NCBI GenBank assembly: GCA_018896595.1
Contig: JAHIME010000023.1
Span: forward strand, 1 to 46,210
DNA length: 46,210 nucleotides
DNA from: Patescibacteria group bacterium
GTDB taxonomy: Bacteria; Patescibacteriota; Patescibacteriia; Patescibacteriales; VMTK01
Reading direction: 5' to 3'
In this document: one piece after another, positions 1 to 8,298 of the stretch
Numbering within the stretch: position 1 is the stretch's first letter
Layout of the letters: each line of letters opens with the position of its first letter
Position numbers and translations under genes: made by a program
The notes under the pieces: generated by a model
What the model saw: the letters and a program-made list of their open reading frames with translations, nothing else
Told to the model about the DNA's origin: nothing
Databases searched by the model: none

Positions 1-2
1 AA

Positions 3-500
3 GCGATTATGACAACCGTCCATTCCTATACCGCGGATCAGAACATTGTTGACGGTCCGCATAAGGATTTGCGCCGGGCGCGGGCCGCGGCCGTAAATAT
101 CGTGCCGACAACGACAGGAGCCGCAATTGCCGCCACCAAAACAATACCTCAGTTAAAAGACAGATTTGACGGCATGGCAATCCGCGTTCCCACTCCGGTC
201 GGCTCTTTATGCGATATAGTTTTTATTTCCGGCAAGAAAACGGATGAAAAAGCGGTGAACAAAGCTTTCAAGCAGGCGGCCAAAAGCGCGCGCTTCAAAG
301 GAATACTGGAAGCGACCGAAGAGCTGATTGTTTCCACCGATATTATCGGCAATCCGGCCAGCGCCATTGTGGATTTGTCCTTGACGAAAGTAATTGACGG
401 GGATTTGGTGAAAGTTATCGCGTGGTATGATAATGAGTGGGGGTATTCTAATAGATTGATGGATTTGTGCGAATATATTGAGAAAAAGAAATTGATATAA
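3..500 (+). CDS. gap: glyceraldehyde-3-phosphate dehydrogenase, C-terminal part (cut by window start)
   Basis: Glycolytic GAPDH, which oxidises glyceraldehyde-3-phosphate to 1,3-bisphosphoglycerate with NAD(P) in the cytoplasm. Only about the last 165 residues are present; the reading frame is open to the window edge, so the NAD-binding half and the catalytic Cys lie upstream. The visible part starts with the family signature TTVHSYTADQ, which contains the catalytic His, followed by the phosphate-binding PHKDLRRARAAA and PTTTGAA stretches. It ends with the conserved WYDNEWGYSNR block. The gene stops 3 bp before the NuoF-like gene, so both may be on one transcript. No sign of damage. Confidence 0.97.
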   Translation, partial: AIMTTVHSYTADQNIVDGPHKDLRRARAAAVNIVPTTTGAAIAATKTIPQLKDRFDGMAIRVPTPVGSLCDIVFISGKKTDEKAVNKAFKQAAKSARFKGILEATEELIVSTDIIGNPASAIVDLSLTKVIDGDLVKVIAWYDNEWGYSNRLMDLCEYIEKKKLI

Positions 501-503
501 TGT

Positions 504-1637
504 ATGGATATTTTTCAAAAAATCAAAGCAGCCAATCTTGTCGGCCGGGGCGGGGCCTGTTTTCCGACTGCGACAAAGTGGGAGATGGTTAAAAACGCGG
601 CCGGGGAGAAAAAATATATAGTGTGCAACGCGTCTGAAGGCGAGCCCGGAGTTAAAAAGGACGGCTATATTTTAGAGCATTTTCCGGAAAAAGTGATTGA
701 CGGCATGAAAATCGCCGTTGATTTTTTGTCTTTAGGCAATAAAGGCAAAAAAACAGTTGATGTTAAAGGTTATGTTTATATAAATCCCGAGTATTATAAA
801 AAATATGGAAAGAAGCTGGAAGATATAATAAGGAAGATCCCCCCATCCCCCCTTGCGAAGGGGGGCAATCCCCCCATCCCCCCTTGCGAAGGGGGGCAAA
901 TCATTGAAGTTTTCAAGAAGCCGGAAAGCGCCGGCTATATCGGCGGCGAGGAAACATCGGCGCTTAACGCGATAGAAGGCAAGCGGATTGAGCCGCGCTT
1001 AAGGCCGCCTTTTCCAACCACCAACGGCTTATGGAATTGCCCCACAATTATTAATAATGTGGAAACATTATATAATGTAAGCTTGGTTGCGAGCGGCGAA
1101 TATAAAAAGAACAGGTTTTATACCATTAACGGCGATTGTTTGTGGACTGGCGTTTACGAGTTTTCGGAAGATTGGACCATTGAAAAAATATTAAAAGAAA
1201 CCAACAATTATCCGAACTTTGATTTTTTCACGCAGATCGGCGGCGACGGCTCGGGAGAAATTTTAAACAGCAAACAGCTGAATATTCAGGCAACAGGCGC
1301 CGGCTCAATCACGGTATTCAGCGTTTTAAAGCACAAGCCCTTGGATTTAATCAAAAAGTGGCTTGATTTTTTTATCAGCGAGTCCTGCGGCCAGTGCACT
1401 CCTTGCCGCGAAGGAATTTACCGCCTGCTGGAAATTATAAAATCGCCAAAACCGGATTGGCAGCTGTTCGGAGAGCTATTAAACAATTTAAGCGAAACCG
1501 CTTTTTGCGGCCTTGGCTGCGTCGTGCCAGTGCCGATAAAATCGTATTTTGAAAATGTTTTGGCAAATATGCCAGAGAATGAGATAAATTTGCCGAAAGG
1601 GAATAAGAAAATAATTTGCGAGTGTTTTAAACAATAG
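504..1637 (+). CDS. NuoF/HydB-like flavoprotein subunit of [FeFe]-hydrogenase
   Basis: 377 aa, related to the 51-kDa NADH-oxidising subunit (NuoF, HoxF, HydB). It carries the FMN/NAD-binding block VGRGGACFPTATKW with CNASEGEPG (residues about 12-60), the GGEETSALNAIEGKR block and EPRLRPPFP. Near residue 295 is the iron-sulfur motif CGQCTPCREG, with a further Cys near 334. It probably passes electrons between NAD(P)H and the hydrogenase encoded directly downstream (3-bp gap). It begins at the Rossmann-like core and lacks an N-terminal thioredoxin-like domain; no NuoE/HydC partner is visible. A tandem 31-bp GC-rich repeat (837-898) is inserted in frame and codes for a Pro/Gly-rich loop. The exact physiological direction cannot be read from the sequence. 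Confidence 0.9.
   Translation: MDIFQKIKAANLVGRGGACFPTATKWEMVKNAAGEKKYIVCNASEGEPGVKKDGYILEHFPEKVIDGMKIAVDFLSLGNKGKKTVDVKGYVYINPEYYKKYGKKLEDIIRKIPPSPLAKGGNPPIPPCEGGQIIEVFKKPESAGYIGGEETSALNAIEGKRIEPRLRPPFPTTNGLWNCPTIINNVETLYNVSLVASGEYKKNRFYTINGDCLWTGVYEFSEDWTIEKILKETNNYPNFDFFTQIGGDGSGEILNSKQLNIQATGAGSITVFSVLKHKPLDLIKKWLDFFISESCGQCTPCREGIYRLLEIIKSPKPDWQLFGELLNNLSETAFCGLGCVVPVPIKSYFENVLANMPENEINLPKGNKKIICECFKQ
837..898 (+). repeat. tandem 31-bp hairpin repeat inserted in frame in the NuoF-like gene
   Basis: Two exact tandem copies (837-867 and 868-898) of a 31-bp unit whose core is CCCCCCTTGCGAAGGGGGG, a hairpin. Because 62 bp plus flanking bases keep the frame, the gene reads through and the repeat becomes a Pro/Gly-rich peptide (PPSPLAKGG and PPIPPCEGG). 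The insertion lies just before the conserved GYIGGEET block, so at a surface loop of the family fold. A related copy lies in a glycosyltransferase at 33111-33143. Confidence 0.9.
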
Positions 1638-1640
1638 CAT

Positions 1641-3548
1641 ATGAAAAGAAATATGTCCGCCCAAGGCGGATCCGCCTTGGGCGGAAAAAATATCAAAATA
1701 AAAATAAACGGACAAGAAATAATTTGTTCGCCTGATAAGAATATTTACAAGGCTGCCAAAGAAAACGGGATTTTCATTCCCGGGCTTTGCGGCCACCCCG
1801 ATTTTCCGGCAAAGGGCAATTGCCGCGTTTGCGTCGTGGAAATAAAAGGAAGAAAAAATTTGGCTACATCATGCTCCACGAAAGTTGAAGCCGGCATGGA
1901 GATTGTTACGGACAGCGAGCGGGTGAAAAAAGCGCGCAATTTGAATATTGAATTGATTTTTGCCGAACATATTGAAAAATGCCCGACTTGCATTTGGAGG
2001 TTTAATTGTCCTTTATTGAATTTTGCCGACAGATACAAGATTGAAATTACCCGTTTTCCGGACAGAAAAGGCAAAAGGGATATTTATAAATTCGCCAACG
2101 CGGTGGAAATTGACGGCACCCAGTGCATTGACTGCCGCAACTGCCTTGATTCCTGCTCAATGCTGCAAAAAATTAATTATCTTGAATTAAAAGGGAAGGG
2201 GCATAACCAGGAAATCGTCCCCGTAAGCGATAAAAAGGTTGATTGCATTTATTGCGGCCAGTGCGCCGTCCATTGTCCGGTCGGCGCGGCGCAGGAGCAG
2301 ACGCATTGGGATATGGCGGAGAAAGCGATAGAGGACGCGAAAGAGAAACCCGGAATTTTTTCAAAAATATTATCCGCCGCTCCATCGCACAACCAAGGCA
2401 AATCAGCGCCGGCGGATAGGGCCGGCCATAAAAGTAAAATTATTATCGCCCAATTTGCTCCTTCAATCCGCGTAAGCATCGGGGAAGAGTTCGGCCTGCC
2501 TCACGGCAAGATTGTTACAGGGCAAGTCATCGCCGCTTTGAAAAAATTAGGCTTTGATTATGTTTTTGACGTTAATTTCGGCGCTGACACGACTACTATG
2601 GTGGAAGCGGAGGAACTGTTAGACAGATTAAAGAAAGTGGGAAGCGGAAATAATGGTTTAAGTAAATTTAAATCTCTAAACCCTAATCCCCAAGCCCTAA
2701 TCCCTAATTTGCCGATGATGACATCTTGCTGCCCGGCGTGGGTTAAATACGTTGAATTTTATCATCCGGAATTGATTCCCAATTTGACAACTTCCAGGTC
2801 CCCCCAGATCCATAGCGGGGCAATATTTAAAACGTATTGGGCGCAAAAAATGAACATAAACCCCAAAAATATCATTGTGGTTTCAGTAATGCCCTGCACG
2901 GCTAAAAAGTTTGAGGCGTCAAGAAAAGAACTGAAAGTTGACGGGCAATGGCCGGTTGATTACGTTATTACCACGAGGGAGTTCGCATGGATGATAAAGA
3001 AAAATAATATTGATTTCGCCAAATTAAAGTCCGCGCCTGCCGACGATTTATTGGGCGAGTATAGCGGCGCGGCCGCGATTTACGGAGCGAGCGGGGGAGT
3101 TATGGAATCCGCTTTGCGCACAGTCCAGTTTATGGCCTGCAAAGGCAAGCGCCAAGGAAGCTTGTGCGATGCGAGAATTGATTACAAAGATGTTCGCGGG
3201 ATTGCCGGCATTAAAGAAGCGGCCGTGGATGTGGCAGGCAAAAAATTAAGAGTGGCAGTGGTTAACGGCATCGGCAACATTGAGCCGGTTTTAAAAAAAT
3301 TAAACGATTATGATTACATTGAAGTTATGGCTTGTCCGGGCGGCTGTATCGGCGGCGGCGGCCAGCCGATTCCGACCACGCCGGAGATTAGGCAAAAGAG
3401 AATGGATGCTTTGTATAAATTGGATAAAAGCATGAAAATAAGAAAAGCGCATGAGAATAAGGGGGTGTTGGAAGCGTTAAAATGGCTGAAAGGCCAAGGC
3501 AAGCTGGAGCATCAGGTTTTGCATACGGGGTATAAAAAGAGAAATTGA
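1641..3548 (+). CDS. hydA: [FeFe]-hydrogenase catalytic subunit
   Basis: 635 aa; reversible proton reduction to H2 at the H-cluster, cytoplasmic. Domain order: N-terminal [2Fe-2S] ferredoxin domain (CGHPDFPAKGNCRVC), NuoG-like His/Cys cluster (EHIEKCPTCIWRFNC), two [4Fe-4S] motifs (CIDCRNCLDSC and CIYCGQCAVHC), then the H-cluster domain. All three H-cluster signatures are present: TSCCPAW, MPCTAKKFE and ECMACPGGC-type (EVMACPGGCIGGGGQP). The C-terminus matches the small-subunit domain (LYKLDKSMKIRKAHENKGV). The architecture is that of multimeric NAD-linked hydrogenases. Three in-frame repeat insertions (1656-1685, 2372-2417, 2672-2710) lengthen linkers without breaking motifs. Start chosen 3 bp after the upstream stop; a start at the later in-frame ATG (1653) is possible. 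Confidence 0.97.
   Translation: MKRNMSAQGGSALGGKNIKIKINGQEIICSPDKNIYKAAKENGIFIPGLCGHPDFPAKGNCRVCVVEIKGRKNLATSCSTKVEAGMEIVTDSERVKKARNLNIELIFAEHIEKCPTCIWRFNCPLLNFADRYKIEITRFPDRKGKRDIYKFANAVEIDGTQCIDCRNCLDSCSMLQKINYLELKGKGHNQEIVPVSDKKVDCIYCGQCAVHCPVGAAQEQTHWDMAEKAIEDAKEKPGIFSKILSAAPSHNQGKSAPADRAGHKSKIIIAQFAPSIRVSIGEEFGLPHGKIVTGQVIAALKKLGFDYVFDVNFGADTTTMVEAEELLDRLKKVGSGNNGLSKFKSLNPNPQALIPNLPMMTSCCPAWVKYVEFYHPELIPNLTTSRSPQIHSGAIFKTYWAQKMNINPKNIIVVSVMPCTAKKFEASRKELKVDGQWPVDYVITTREFAWMIKKNNIDFAKLKSAPADDLLGEYSGAAAIYGASGGVMESALRTVQFMACKGKRQGSLCDARIDYKDVRGIAGIKEAAVDVAGKKLRVAVVNGIGNIEPVLKKLNDYDYIEVMACPGGCIGGGGQPIPTTPEIRQKRMDALYKLDKSMKIRKAHENKGVLEALKWLKGQGKLEHQVLHTGYKKRN
1656..1685. repeat. 30-bp perfect palindrome inside the hydA N-terminus
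   Basis: The half TCCGCCCAAGGCGGA is followed by its exact reverse complement. It sits in frame in the first 15 codons of hydA and gives the residues SAQGGSALGG. Similar palindromes with TCCGCC/GGCGGA arms occur at 2372-2417, 25633-25662 and 41111-41125, so this is a dispersed family rather than a local accident. Confidence 0.9.
2372..2417. repeat. in-frame inverted repeat in the hydA linker
   Basis: ATCCGCCG at 2372-2379 is matched by CGGCGGAT at 2410-2417. The segment encodes a low-complexity Ala/Ser/Pro linker between the ferredoxin-type clusters and the H-cluster domain of hydA. The arms belong to the same TCCGCC/GGCGGA family as the palindrome at 1656-1685. Confidence 0.65.
2672..2710 (+). 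repeat. CCCTAATCC-type low-complexity repeat inserted in frame in hydA
   Basis: Repeated CCCTAATCC and CTAAACCC words code for an NPNPQALIPN-like peptide immediately before the H-cluster motif TSCCPAW. The same word type forms the non-coding repeat at 28981-29060, which supports a mobile or expanding repeat that tolerates coding sequence. Confidence 0.75.
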
Positions 3549-3577
3549 TATAACAAAATAAAAATTTATAACTCAAG

Positions 3578-4945
3578 ATGTCAATTATTAATGAAGGCAA
3601 AATTCAAGAGTTGATGATATTGCAAACCAGCCGTTCGGAAGTCAGGGAAATTTTGCAAAAAGGCGAGGAAATGAGAGGATTGGATTTAGATGATTGCGCT
3701 AAACTGCTTTCCATTCAGGATTCCGAATTATTGGAAATGCTTTTTGCAAGCGCAAAAAAAGTAAAAATAGCTATTTATGGCCCGCGCATAGTTTTATTCG
3801 CTCCTTTGTATTGCAGTAATTTTTGCGTTAATAATTGCGAATACTGCGCTTTTCATGTTCGCAATCAAGCGCCCCGTAAAAAATTAACATTAGATGAAGT
3901 AAAAGAACAAGCGGAAATATTAGAAGCAATGGGGCATAAACGTTTGCTTTTAGAATTTGGCGAACACCCGATTGAGAACCCTATTGATTATGTGGTGGAT
4001 GTGATTAAAACAATCTATGCTACCAAAAAAGGACAAGGCGAAATCAGGCGCGTAAATGTTAATATTGCCGCTACTACGGTGGAAAATTACAGGCGATTAA
4101 AAGAAGCTGGCATCGGTACATATCAGCTTTTTCAGGAGACCTATCATAAGCCAACTTATAAAAAGATGCATCATGGACCAAAAGCTGATTATGAGAGGCA
4201 AATTACAGCATTACTTAAAGCTTTTGAAGCAGGAATTGATGATTTAGGCATTGGGGTTTTGTTTGGTTTATATGATTTTCGCTTTGAAGTTTTATCCTTG
4301 GTTCAATACGCTCAATTTATGGATAAAATTTTGGGCGTCGGGCCTCATACTATTTCTGTTCCGCGTTTTCAGTCAGCTCATACGGTTAACATTGATTTAA
4401 AATATCAAGTTAGCGATCAAGACTTTTTAAAACTCATTGCTATTTTACGTTTAGCCGTTCCTTACACCGGTATGATTATTTCCACGCGCGAAAAACCGGA
4501 AATTCGGCGCCAAGCCTTTGCCGTTGGCATCTCTCAAGCCAGTGCGGCTTCTAAAACCCAGCCGGGTGGCTACTCGCAAAATGGAAAGCAAACGGCGGAA
4601 GGGCAGTTTAACCTTAATGATCACCGCAGTTTAGATGAAGTGGTAGAGGATATTTGTTCACTTGGCTATCTGCCGAGTTTTTGCACCAGTTGTTATCGCA
4701 CCGGCCGCACCGGCGATTATTTTATGAAATTAGCCAAATCAGGCAAGATTCATAAATTATGCCAACCCAATGCTTTACTTACTTTTAAAGAGTATTTATT
4801 GGATTACGCATCAGCGAAAACAAAAAAAATCGGCGAACAAACGATTATGAATCAGCTTAACTTAATTAAAGTTGAGCCAGCCAAGAAAAGATTGGCGGAA
4901 TATTTAAAAAGAATCGAGCAAGGAGAAAGAGATTTATATTTTTAG
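3578..4945 (+). CDS. hydG: [FeFe]-hydrogenase maturase HydG (radical SAM tyrosine lyase)
   Basis: 455 aa. HydG cleaves tyrosine to supply CO and cyanide ligands as an Fe(CO)(CN) synthon for the H-cluster. The radical-SAM motif CX3CX2C is seen as CVNNCEYC near residue 84. The C-terminal auxiliary cluster motif CX2CX22C is intact (CTSCYRTGRTGDYFMKL... ending in LCQPNA), which separates HydG from thiamine synthase ThiH. It lies 29 bp downstream of hydA and 1 bp upstream of hydE. The length is close to the usual 460-475 aa. Confidence 0.97.
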   Translation: MSIINEGKIQELMILQTSRSEVREILQKGEEMRGLDLDDCAKLLSIQDSELLEMLFASAKKVKIAIYGPRIVLFAPLYCSNFCVNNCEYCAFHVRNQAPRKKLTLDEVKEQAEILEAMGHKRLLLEFGEHPIENPIDYVVDVIKTIYATKKGQGEIRRVNVNIAATTVENYRRLKEAGIGTYQLFQETYHKPTYKKMHHGPKADYERQITALLKAFEAGIDDLGIGVLFGLYDFRFEVLSLVQYAQFMDKILGVGPHTISVPRFQSAHTVNIDLKYQVSDQDFLKLIAILRLAVPYTGMIISTREKPEIRRQAFAVGISQASAASKTQPGGYSQNGKQTAEGQFNLNDHRSLDEVVEDICSLGYLPSFCTSCYRTGRTGDYFMKLAKSGKIHKLCQPNALLTFKEYLLDYASAKTKKIGEQTIMNQLNLIKVEPAKKRLAEYLKRIEQGERDLYF

Positions 4946-4946
4946 T

Positions 4947-6020
4947 ATGCTTAAAAAAATACGAAAATTTGACCGTAAAACTTTACTTAAATATTTACGC
5001 GCAACGGGCAAGCGGCAAGCGGAATTATTTGAGCTGGCGCGCCAAATAAAAGAAGAAGTTTTCGGCCAGCGAATTTGGTTTCGCGGCATTATTGAATTTT
5101 CCAATATCTGCCGCAATGATTGTTATTACTGCGGCATCAGGAGAAGCAATGCAAAGCAAATGCGCTTTCAAATGAGTTTAAAAGAAATTGATGATTGCTT
5201 AAAATTTATTAAGAGCGCGGATTACGGCTCGGTAGTTTTCCAGAGCGGCGAATTAACTACTAGAACATTTAAAAATCAGCTTTTAGAGATAGTTAAGCTG
5301 ACGCATAAAAAATATCCGAACTTAGGCATTACTGTTTCCTGCGGCGAGCAGGATTTCGCTTATTTAAAAAAGCTTAAAGCTGCCGGCGCTAGCCGTTATT
5401 TGCTAAGAATAGAAACATCTAGCCGGAAGTTATATAAAAAATTGCATCCGCGGGAAATGTCCTGGCGGAAAAGATTTGAGTGCTTAAAAAATTTGCAAAA
5501 ATTAAGTTATCAAGTTGGCACAGGTGTGATGGTTGGGCTGCCAGGACAAACAATAGAAGATTTAATAAGTGATTTAAAATTTTTTGTTGATAATAAATTT
5601 GACATGTTTGGCATAGGGCCTTATGTTATTCACAAAGATACTCCCTTGGGACGCGATCCAAAAATTCAAAAATGGTGGCAAAAAAATAAAGAGAAAAATT
5701 TTAGTATTTTTTTAAATTTTTTAGCGATTTTGCGTGTTTTACTGCCAAATGTAAACATTGCGGCTGCTACGGCCTGCGATGTCTTTGATCCGCTTGGACG
5801 GATAAAAGTTTTGCGGATTGCCGGCAATGTAATAATGCCGTCAGTTACGCCAAAAGATTATCGCGATAAATATTTGCTTTATGAGAATAAGCCCAATATT
5901 GATGAAGGCGCTGATAAAAGCTTTGAGCATATTTCAAATAAAATTATTCAAGCCGGGCTAAAGCCGATTTTTGGCGAGCAGGGGAATTCCCCATTTTATT
6001 ATCAAAGAATTTATGGCTAA
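4947..6020 (+). CDS. hydE: [FeFe]-hydrogenase maturase HydE (radical SAM)
   Basis: 357 aa radical-SAM enzyme that helps build the azadithiolate bridge precursor of the H-cluster. The cluster motif is CRNDCYYC near residue 55, preceded by the family-typical FRGIIEFSNI. It continues with FQSGELTT and the GLPGQT motif of the biotin-synthase-like fold. It follows hydG by 1 bp and overlaps hydF by 8 bp, so translation is probably coupled. A typical length for HydE. Confidence 0.96.
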   Translation: MLKKIRKFDRKTLLKYLRATGKRQAELFELARQIKEEVFGQRIWFRGIIEFSNICRNDCYYCGIRRSNAKQMRFQMSLKEIDDCLKFIKSADYGSVVFQSGELTTRTFKNQLLEIVKLTHKKYPNLGITVSCGEQDFAYLKKLKAAGASRYLLRIETSSRKLYKKLHPREMSWRKRFECLKNLQKLSYQVGTGVMVGLPGQTIEDLISDLKFFVDNKFDMFGIGPYVIHKDTPLGRDPKIQKWWQKNKEKNFSIFLNFLAILRVLLPNVNIAAATACDVFDPLGRIKVLRIAGNVIMPSVTPKDYRDKYLLYENKPNIDEGADKSFEHISNKIIQAGLKPIFGEQGNSPFYYQRIYG

Positions 6021-7296
6021 ACAAAAAGAATATTCTATTATCTCTTTTGTCGGTCGAGTAAATGTTGGCAAGTCTTCTCTTTTAAATCTATTAAGCGGGC
6101 AAAAGGATTTTGCCATTGTGGATGACCAGCCAGGCACAACAGCCGATACGGTGGCAGCGCTAATGGAAATTCATGGCTTGGGGCCAGTAAAAATTTTAGA
6201 TACGGCTGGCATAGATGAATATTCTAAACTGGGAGAGAAAAAAAGAAAAAAGACTTATGAAGCAATAGAAGAGGCCGACTTAACTTTAATAGTTATTGAT
6301 TTATTAAGAAATGTAAATAATAGAGATTTTGCTATTGAAAAAGAAATTGCTAAAAGAGCTTTTAGGTACAATAAGCAAGTATTAGTTATTTACAATATTT
6401 TTTCAGCCACGGAGTCTTTAAAAAAAATCAAAGAGCTTGAGCATTTAACAAATCAAGAATTAGGCTTAAAATTGCCAAGCTTATGTCTTAATGCTTCAAA
6501 TAAAAAAGAACAGAAAAAAATCGTTGAATTTATTAGCGTCTGCTTGAAAAAAGAAAGTCGGGACATTGATTTAATTCCTTTGTCTGAAGGAAAAGGGTAT
6601 GTACTTTTAAATATTCCCATGGATGAAGAAACTCCGACCTTAAGGCTTTTGCGTCCGCAGGACATGGCCGTAGAAAGGCTTTTGCGTAAATATCTAATCC
6701 CCGTGCTTTTCAGGATGAATTTAAAAAAAGCGCGGGCTAATGATAAAACTGAAAAGAAGCGGTTTTTAGCCCTGCTTAAACATTTGTATAATTCTCCGGA
6801 AGAGTTAAAATTGATTATTACTGACAGCCAAGCAATGGATATTTTGGATCAATGGACGCCTGAAAATATTTCTTTAACTACTTTTTCTGTGATGATGACG
6901 AATTATATGAGTTGCGGCAACTTAGATTTATTTGTTAAAGGGTTAGAGGCATTTTCGGTTTTGCGAAACGGTGATAAAATTTTAATTATGGAAAGCTGCA
7001 ACCATAATCGCAAATGCGATGATATTGGAACTCGGCAAATCCCCAACTTGATTAAAGAAAAACTGGGGTTAGAGTTGAAAATATCTTTTTCCTTTGGACG
7101 AGTTATGCCTGAAGATTTAAGCCAATACAAATTGGCTATTCACTGCGGAGGATGTATGATTGACCGTCAAAAATATAGCCGGCGGATTTTTAAATTTAAA
7201 GAAGCTAAAGTACCAATAACTAATTATGGACTCTTTTTATCTTGGATACATAATCCCAAAGCAGTAGAGAGGGTTTGTAAAGTTTTTAAAATTTAA
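6013..7296 (+). CDS. hydF: [FeFe]-hydrogenase maturation GTPase HydF
   Basis: 427 aa scaffold that receives the diiron precursor from HydE and HydG and delivers it to the hydrogenase. The N-terminal GTPase domain has the P-loop GRVNVGKSS (about residues 14-22) and DTAG. The C-terminal cluster-binding motif is visible as CNH in the ESCNHNRKC stretch and HCGGC. The start is taken at 6013 (MAKQKEYS), which gives an 8-bp overlap with hydE; a longer reading from 5971 would extend into hydE. Odd point: the usual NKxD nucleotide-specificity motif appears as YNIFSA, so GTP specificity may be relaxed or the motif degenerate. Confidence 0.96.
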   Translation: MAKQKEYSIISFVGRVNVGKSSLLNLLSGQKDFAIVDDQPGTTADTVAALMEIHGLGPVKILDTAGIDEYSKLGEKKRKKTYEAIEEADLTLIVIDLLRNVNNRDFAIEKEIAKRAFRYNKQVLVIYNIFSATESLKKIKELEHLTNQELGLKLPSLCLNASNKKEQKKIVEFISVCLKKESRDIDLIPLSEGKGYVLLNIPMDEETPTLRLLRPQDMAVERLLRKYLIPVLFRMNLKKARANDKTEKKRFLALLKHLYNSPEELKLIITDSQAMDILDQWTPENISLTTFSVMMTNYMSCGNLDLFVKGLEAFSVLRNGDKILIMESCNHNRKCDDIGTRQIPNLIKEKLGLELKISFSFGRVMPEDLSQYKLAIHCGGCMIDRQKYSRRIFKFKEAKVPITNYGLFLSWIHNPKAVERVCKVFKI

Positions 7297-7308
7297 AAAA
7301 GAATATTT

Positions 7309-7575
7309 ATGTTAAACAAAAAACAACTCGCGGCAATTACGATTTTAGTTAAAGACAGGCAGAAGCATTCCAACGAAGTTCAGCGGATTTTGACCGATAG
7401 CGGCCATTTGATTATGGCGCGCCTGGGAGTGAATCTGCAAAGAGCGTGCGTGGAAAACTGCGCCGGCTTGATTGTTATCGCGGTTGAAGGAACGAAAAAA
7501 GAAATAAACGATTTAACGAAAAAGCTTAATAAGCTTTACGGCATTGTCGCGAAAGCCAATATAATGACTGATTAA
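7309..7575 (+). CDS. TM1266-family iron-only hydrogenase system regulator
   Basis: 88 aa, matching the small ACT/NikR-C-like family that accompanies hydEFG genes (TM1266 family). Features: MARLGVNLQRACVENC, LIVIAVEG and the closing LNKLYGIVAKANIMTD. No DNA-binding domain is present, so regulation, if any, would be by ligand sensing or partner binding; the function of the family is not firmly known. It starts 12 bp after hydF and is followed by a stack of hairpins, consistent with being the last gene of the hydrogenase operon. Confidence 0.85.
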   Translation: MLNKKQLAAITILVKDRQKHSNEVQRILTDSGHLIMARLGVNLQRACVENCAGLIVIAVEGTKKEINDLTKKLNKLYGIVAKANIMTD

Positions 7576-7585
7576 TTTTTTTTTA

Positions 7586-7661
7586 CCGACTTTTAAGTCG
7601 GGTTTTGGATGCTTTAGCATCCCATGAGGCTAAAGCCTCGCGAACCCGAGCTAAAGCTCGG
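7586..7661. terminator. four successive stem-loops after the hydrogenase operon
   Basis: Four hairpins in 76 bp: CCGACTTTTAAGTCGG (7586-7601), GGATGCTTTAGCATCC (7607-7622), GAGGCTAAAGCCTC (7626-7639) and CCGAGCTAAAGCTCGG (7646-7661). The last three share a TTTA/TAAA-type loop. They lie between the regulator gene and the next gene. A run of T precedes the first hairpin, and only TTTT follows it, so this may be a terminator acting on both strands or an RNA-protecting structure. Confidence 0.6.
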
Positions 7662-7674
7662 TAGAATAATAAAT

Positions 7675-8211
7675 ATGCTTTTAAAAGAAAAAATCATTGA
7701 GCAAGTCAATGTTCGCGCTTTAATTCAATTTTTGGGATTGGCCGGCATCGCGACATTTTTGCCTTTTGTCGTCCATGTCCAATGGCTCACAGGCCCGATT
7801 GTCAACGCCATTTTAATTTTGGCGTTATTTTTGGCCGGCATCAGAAGCGCGTTGACGGTTTGCCTTGTTCCCAGCTTAATGGCTTTGTCCGGCGGACTCT
7901 TGCCGGCGGTTTTGGCTCCGGTCGTGCCGTTTATTATGATTGGCAACGTGATTTTGGTATTGTCCATAGACTATGCTACTCAACGCCAAACAACGCCAAT
8001 TTACGCCAAACAGTATTGGGTTGGCTTGGTAATCGGGGCCGGATTGAAGTTTTTGTTTTTGTTTTTGAGCGCCAATGTAATCGCCAAATTGCTGATTAAG
8101 CAGGAGCTGGCAATGAAAGTGGCGCAAATGATGAGCTGGCCGCAGTTCGCGACGGCTGTTATCGGAGGAATGATTGCCTGGGTAATATTGAAGCGGTTGG
8201 GGCGTGTTTAA
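7675..8211 (+). CDS. integral membrane protein, possibly ECF-transporter S-component-like
   Basis: 178 aa with about five or six hydrophobic segments (for example LIQFLGLAGIATFLPFVV, IVNAILILALFLAGI and FATAVIGGMIAWVIL). The pattern, with LLPAVLAPVVPFIMIGN and a GAGLKFLFLFL segment, resembles substrate-binding S components of ECF vitamin/metal transporters, but no diagnostic motif is seen. A membrane protein beside an [FeFe]-hydrogenase locus could be functionally linked; this is inference. Start taken at 7675, after the hairpin stack; a reading from 7624 would include the hairpins. A terminator follows at 8240. Confidence 0.65.
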   Translation: MLLKEKIIEQVNVRALIQFLGLAGIATFLPFVVHVQWLTGPIVNAILILALFLAGIRSALTVCLVPSLMALSGGLLPAVLAPVVPFIMIGNVILVLSIDYATQRQTTPIYAKQYWVGLVIGAGLKFLFLFLSANVIAKLLIKQELAMKVAQMMSWPQFATAVIGGMIAWVILKRLGRV

Positions 8212-8239
8212 CTAAATTAATCTATCGTTAAAATAAAGG

Positions 8240-8265
8240 CGGCATATTTTTTTATGCCGTTTTTT
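8240..8265 (+). terminator. intrinsic terminator
   Basis: CGGCAT (8240-8245) pairs with ATGCCG (8254-8259) and is followed by a run of six T. It closes the membrane-protein transcript; the T run overlaps the -35 box of the next promoter. Confidence 0.85.
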
Positions 8266-8292
8266 GACTTTAATTAGCAAGTATTGTATAGT
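8264..8292 (+). promoter_or_regulatory. promoter giving a probable leaderless cca transcript
   Basis: TTGACT (8264-8269), 17-bp spacer, TATAGT (8287-8292). Transcription should start about 7 bp after the -10 box, which is at or next to the ATG at 8299, so the mRNA would have almost no 5' leader. No Shine-Dalgarno sequence precedes the start. Confidence 0.7.
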
Positions 8293-8298
8293 TTTAAT

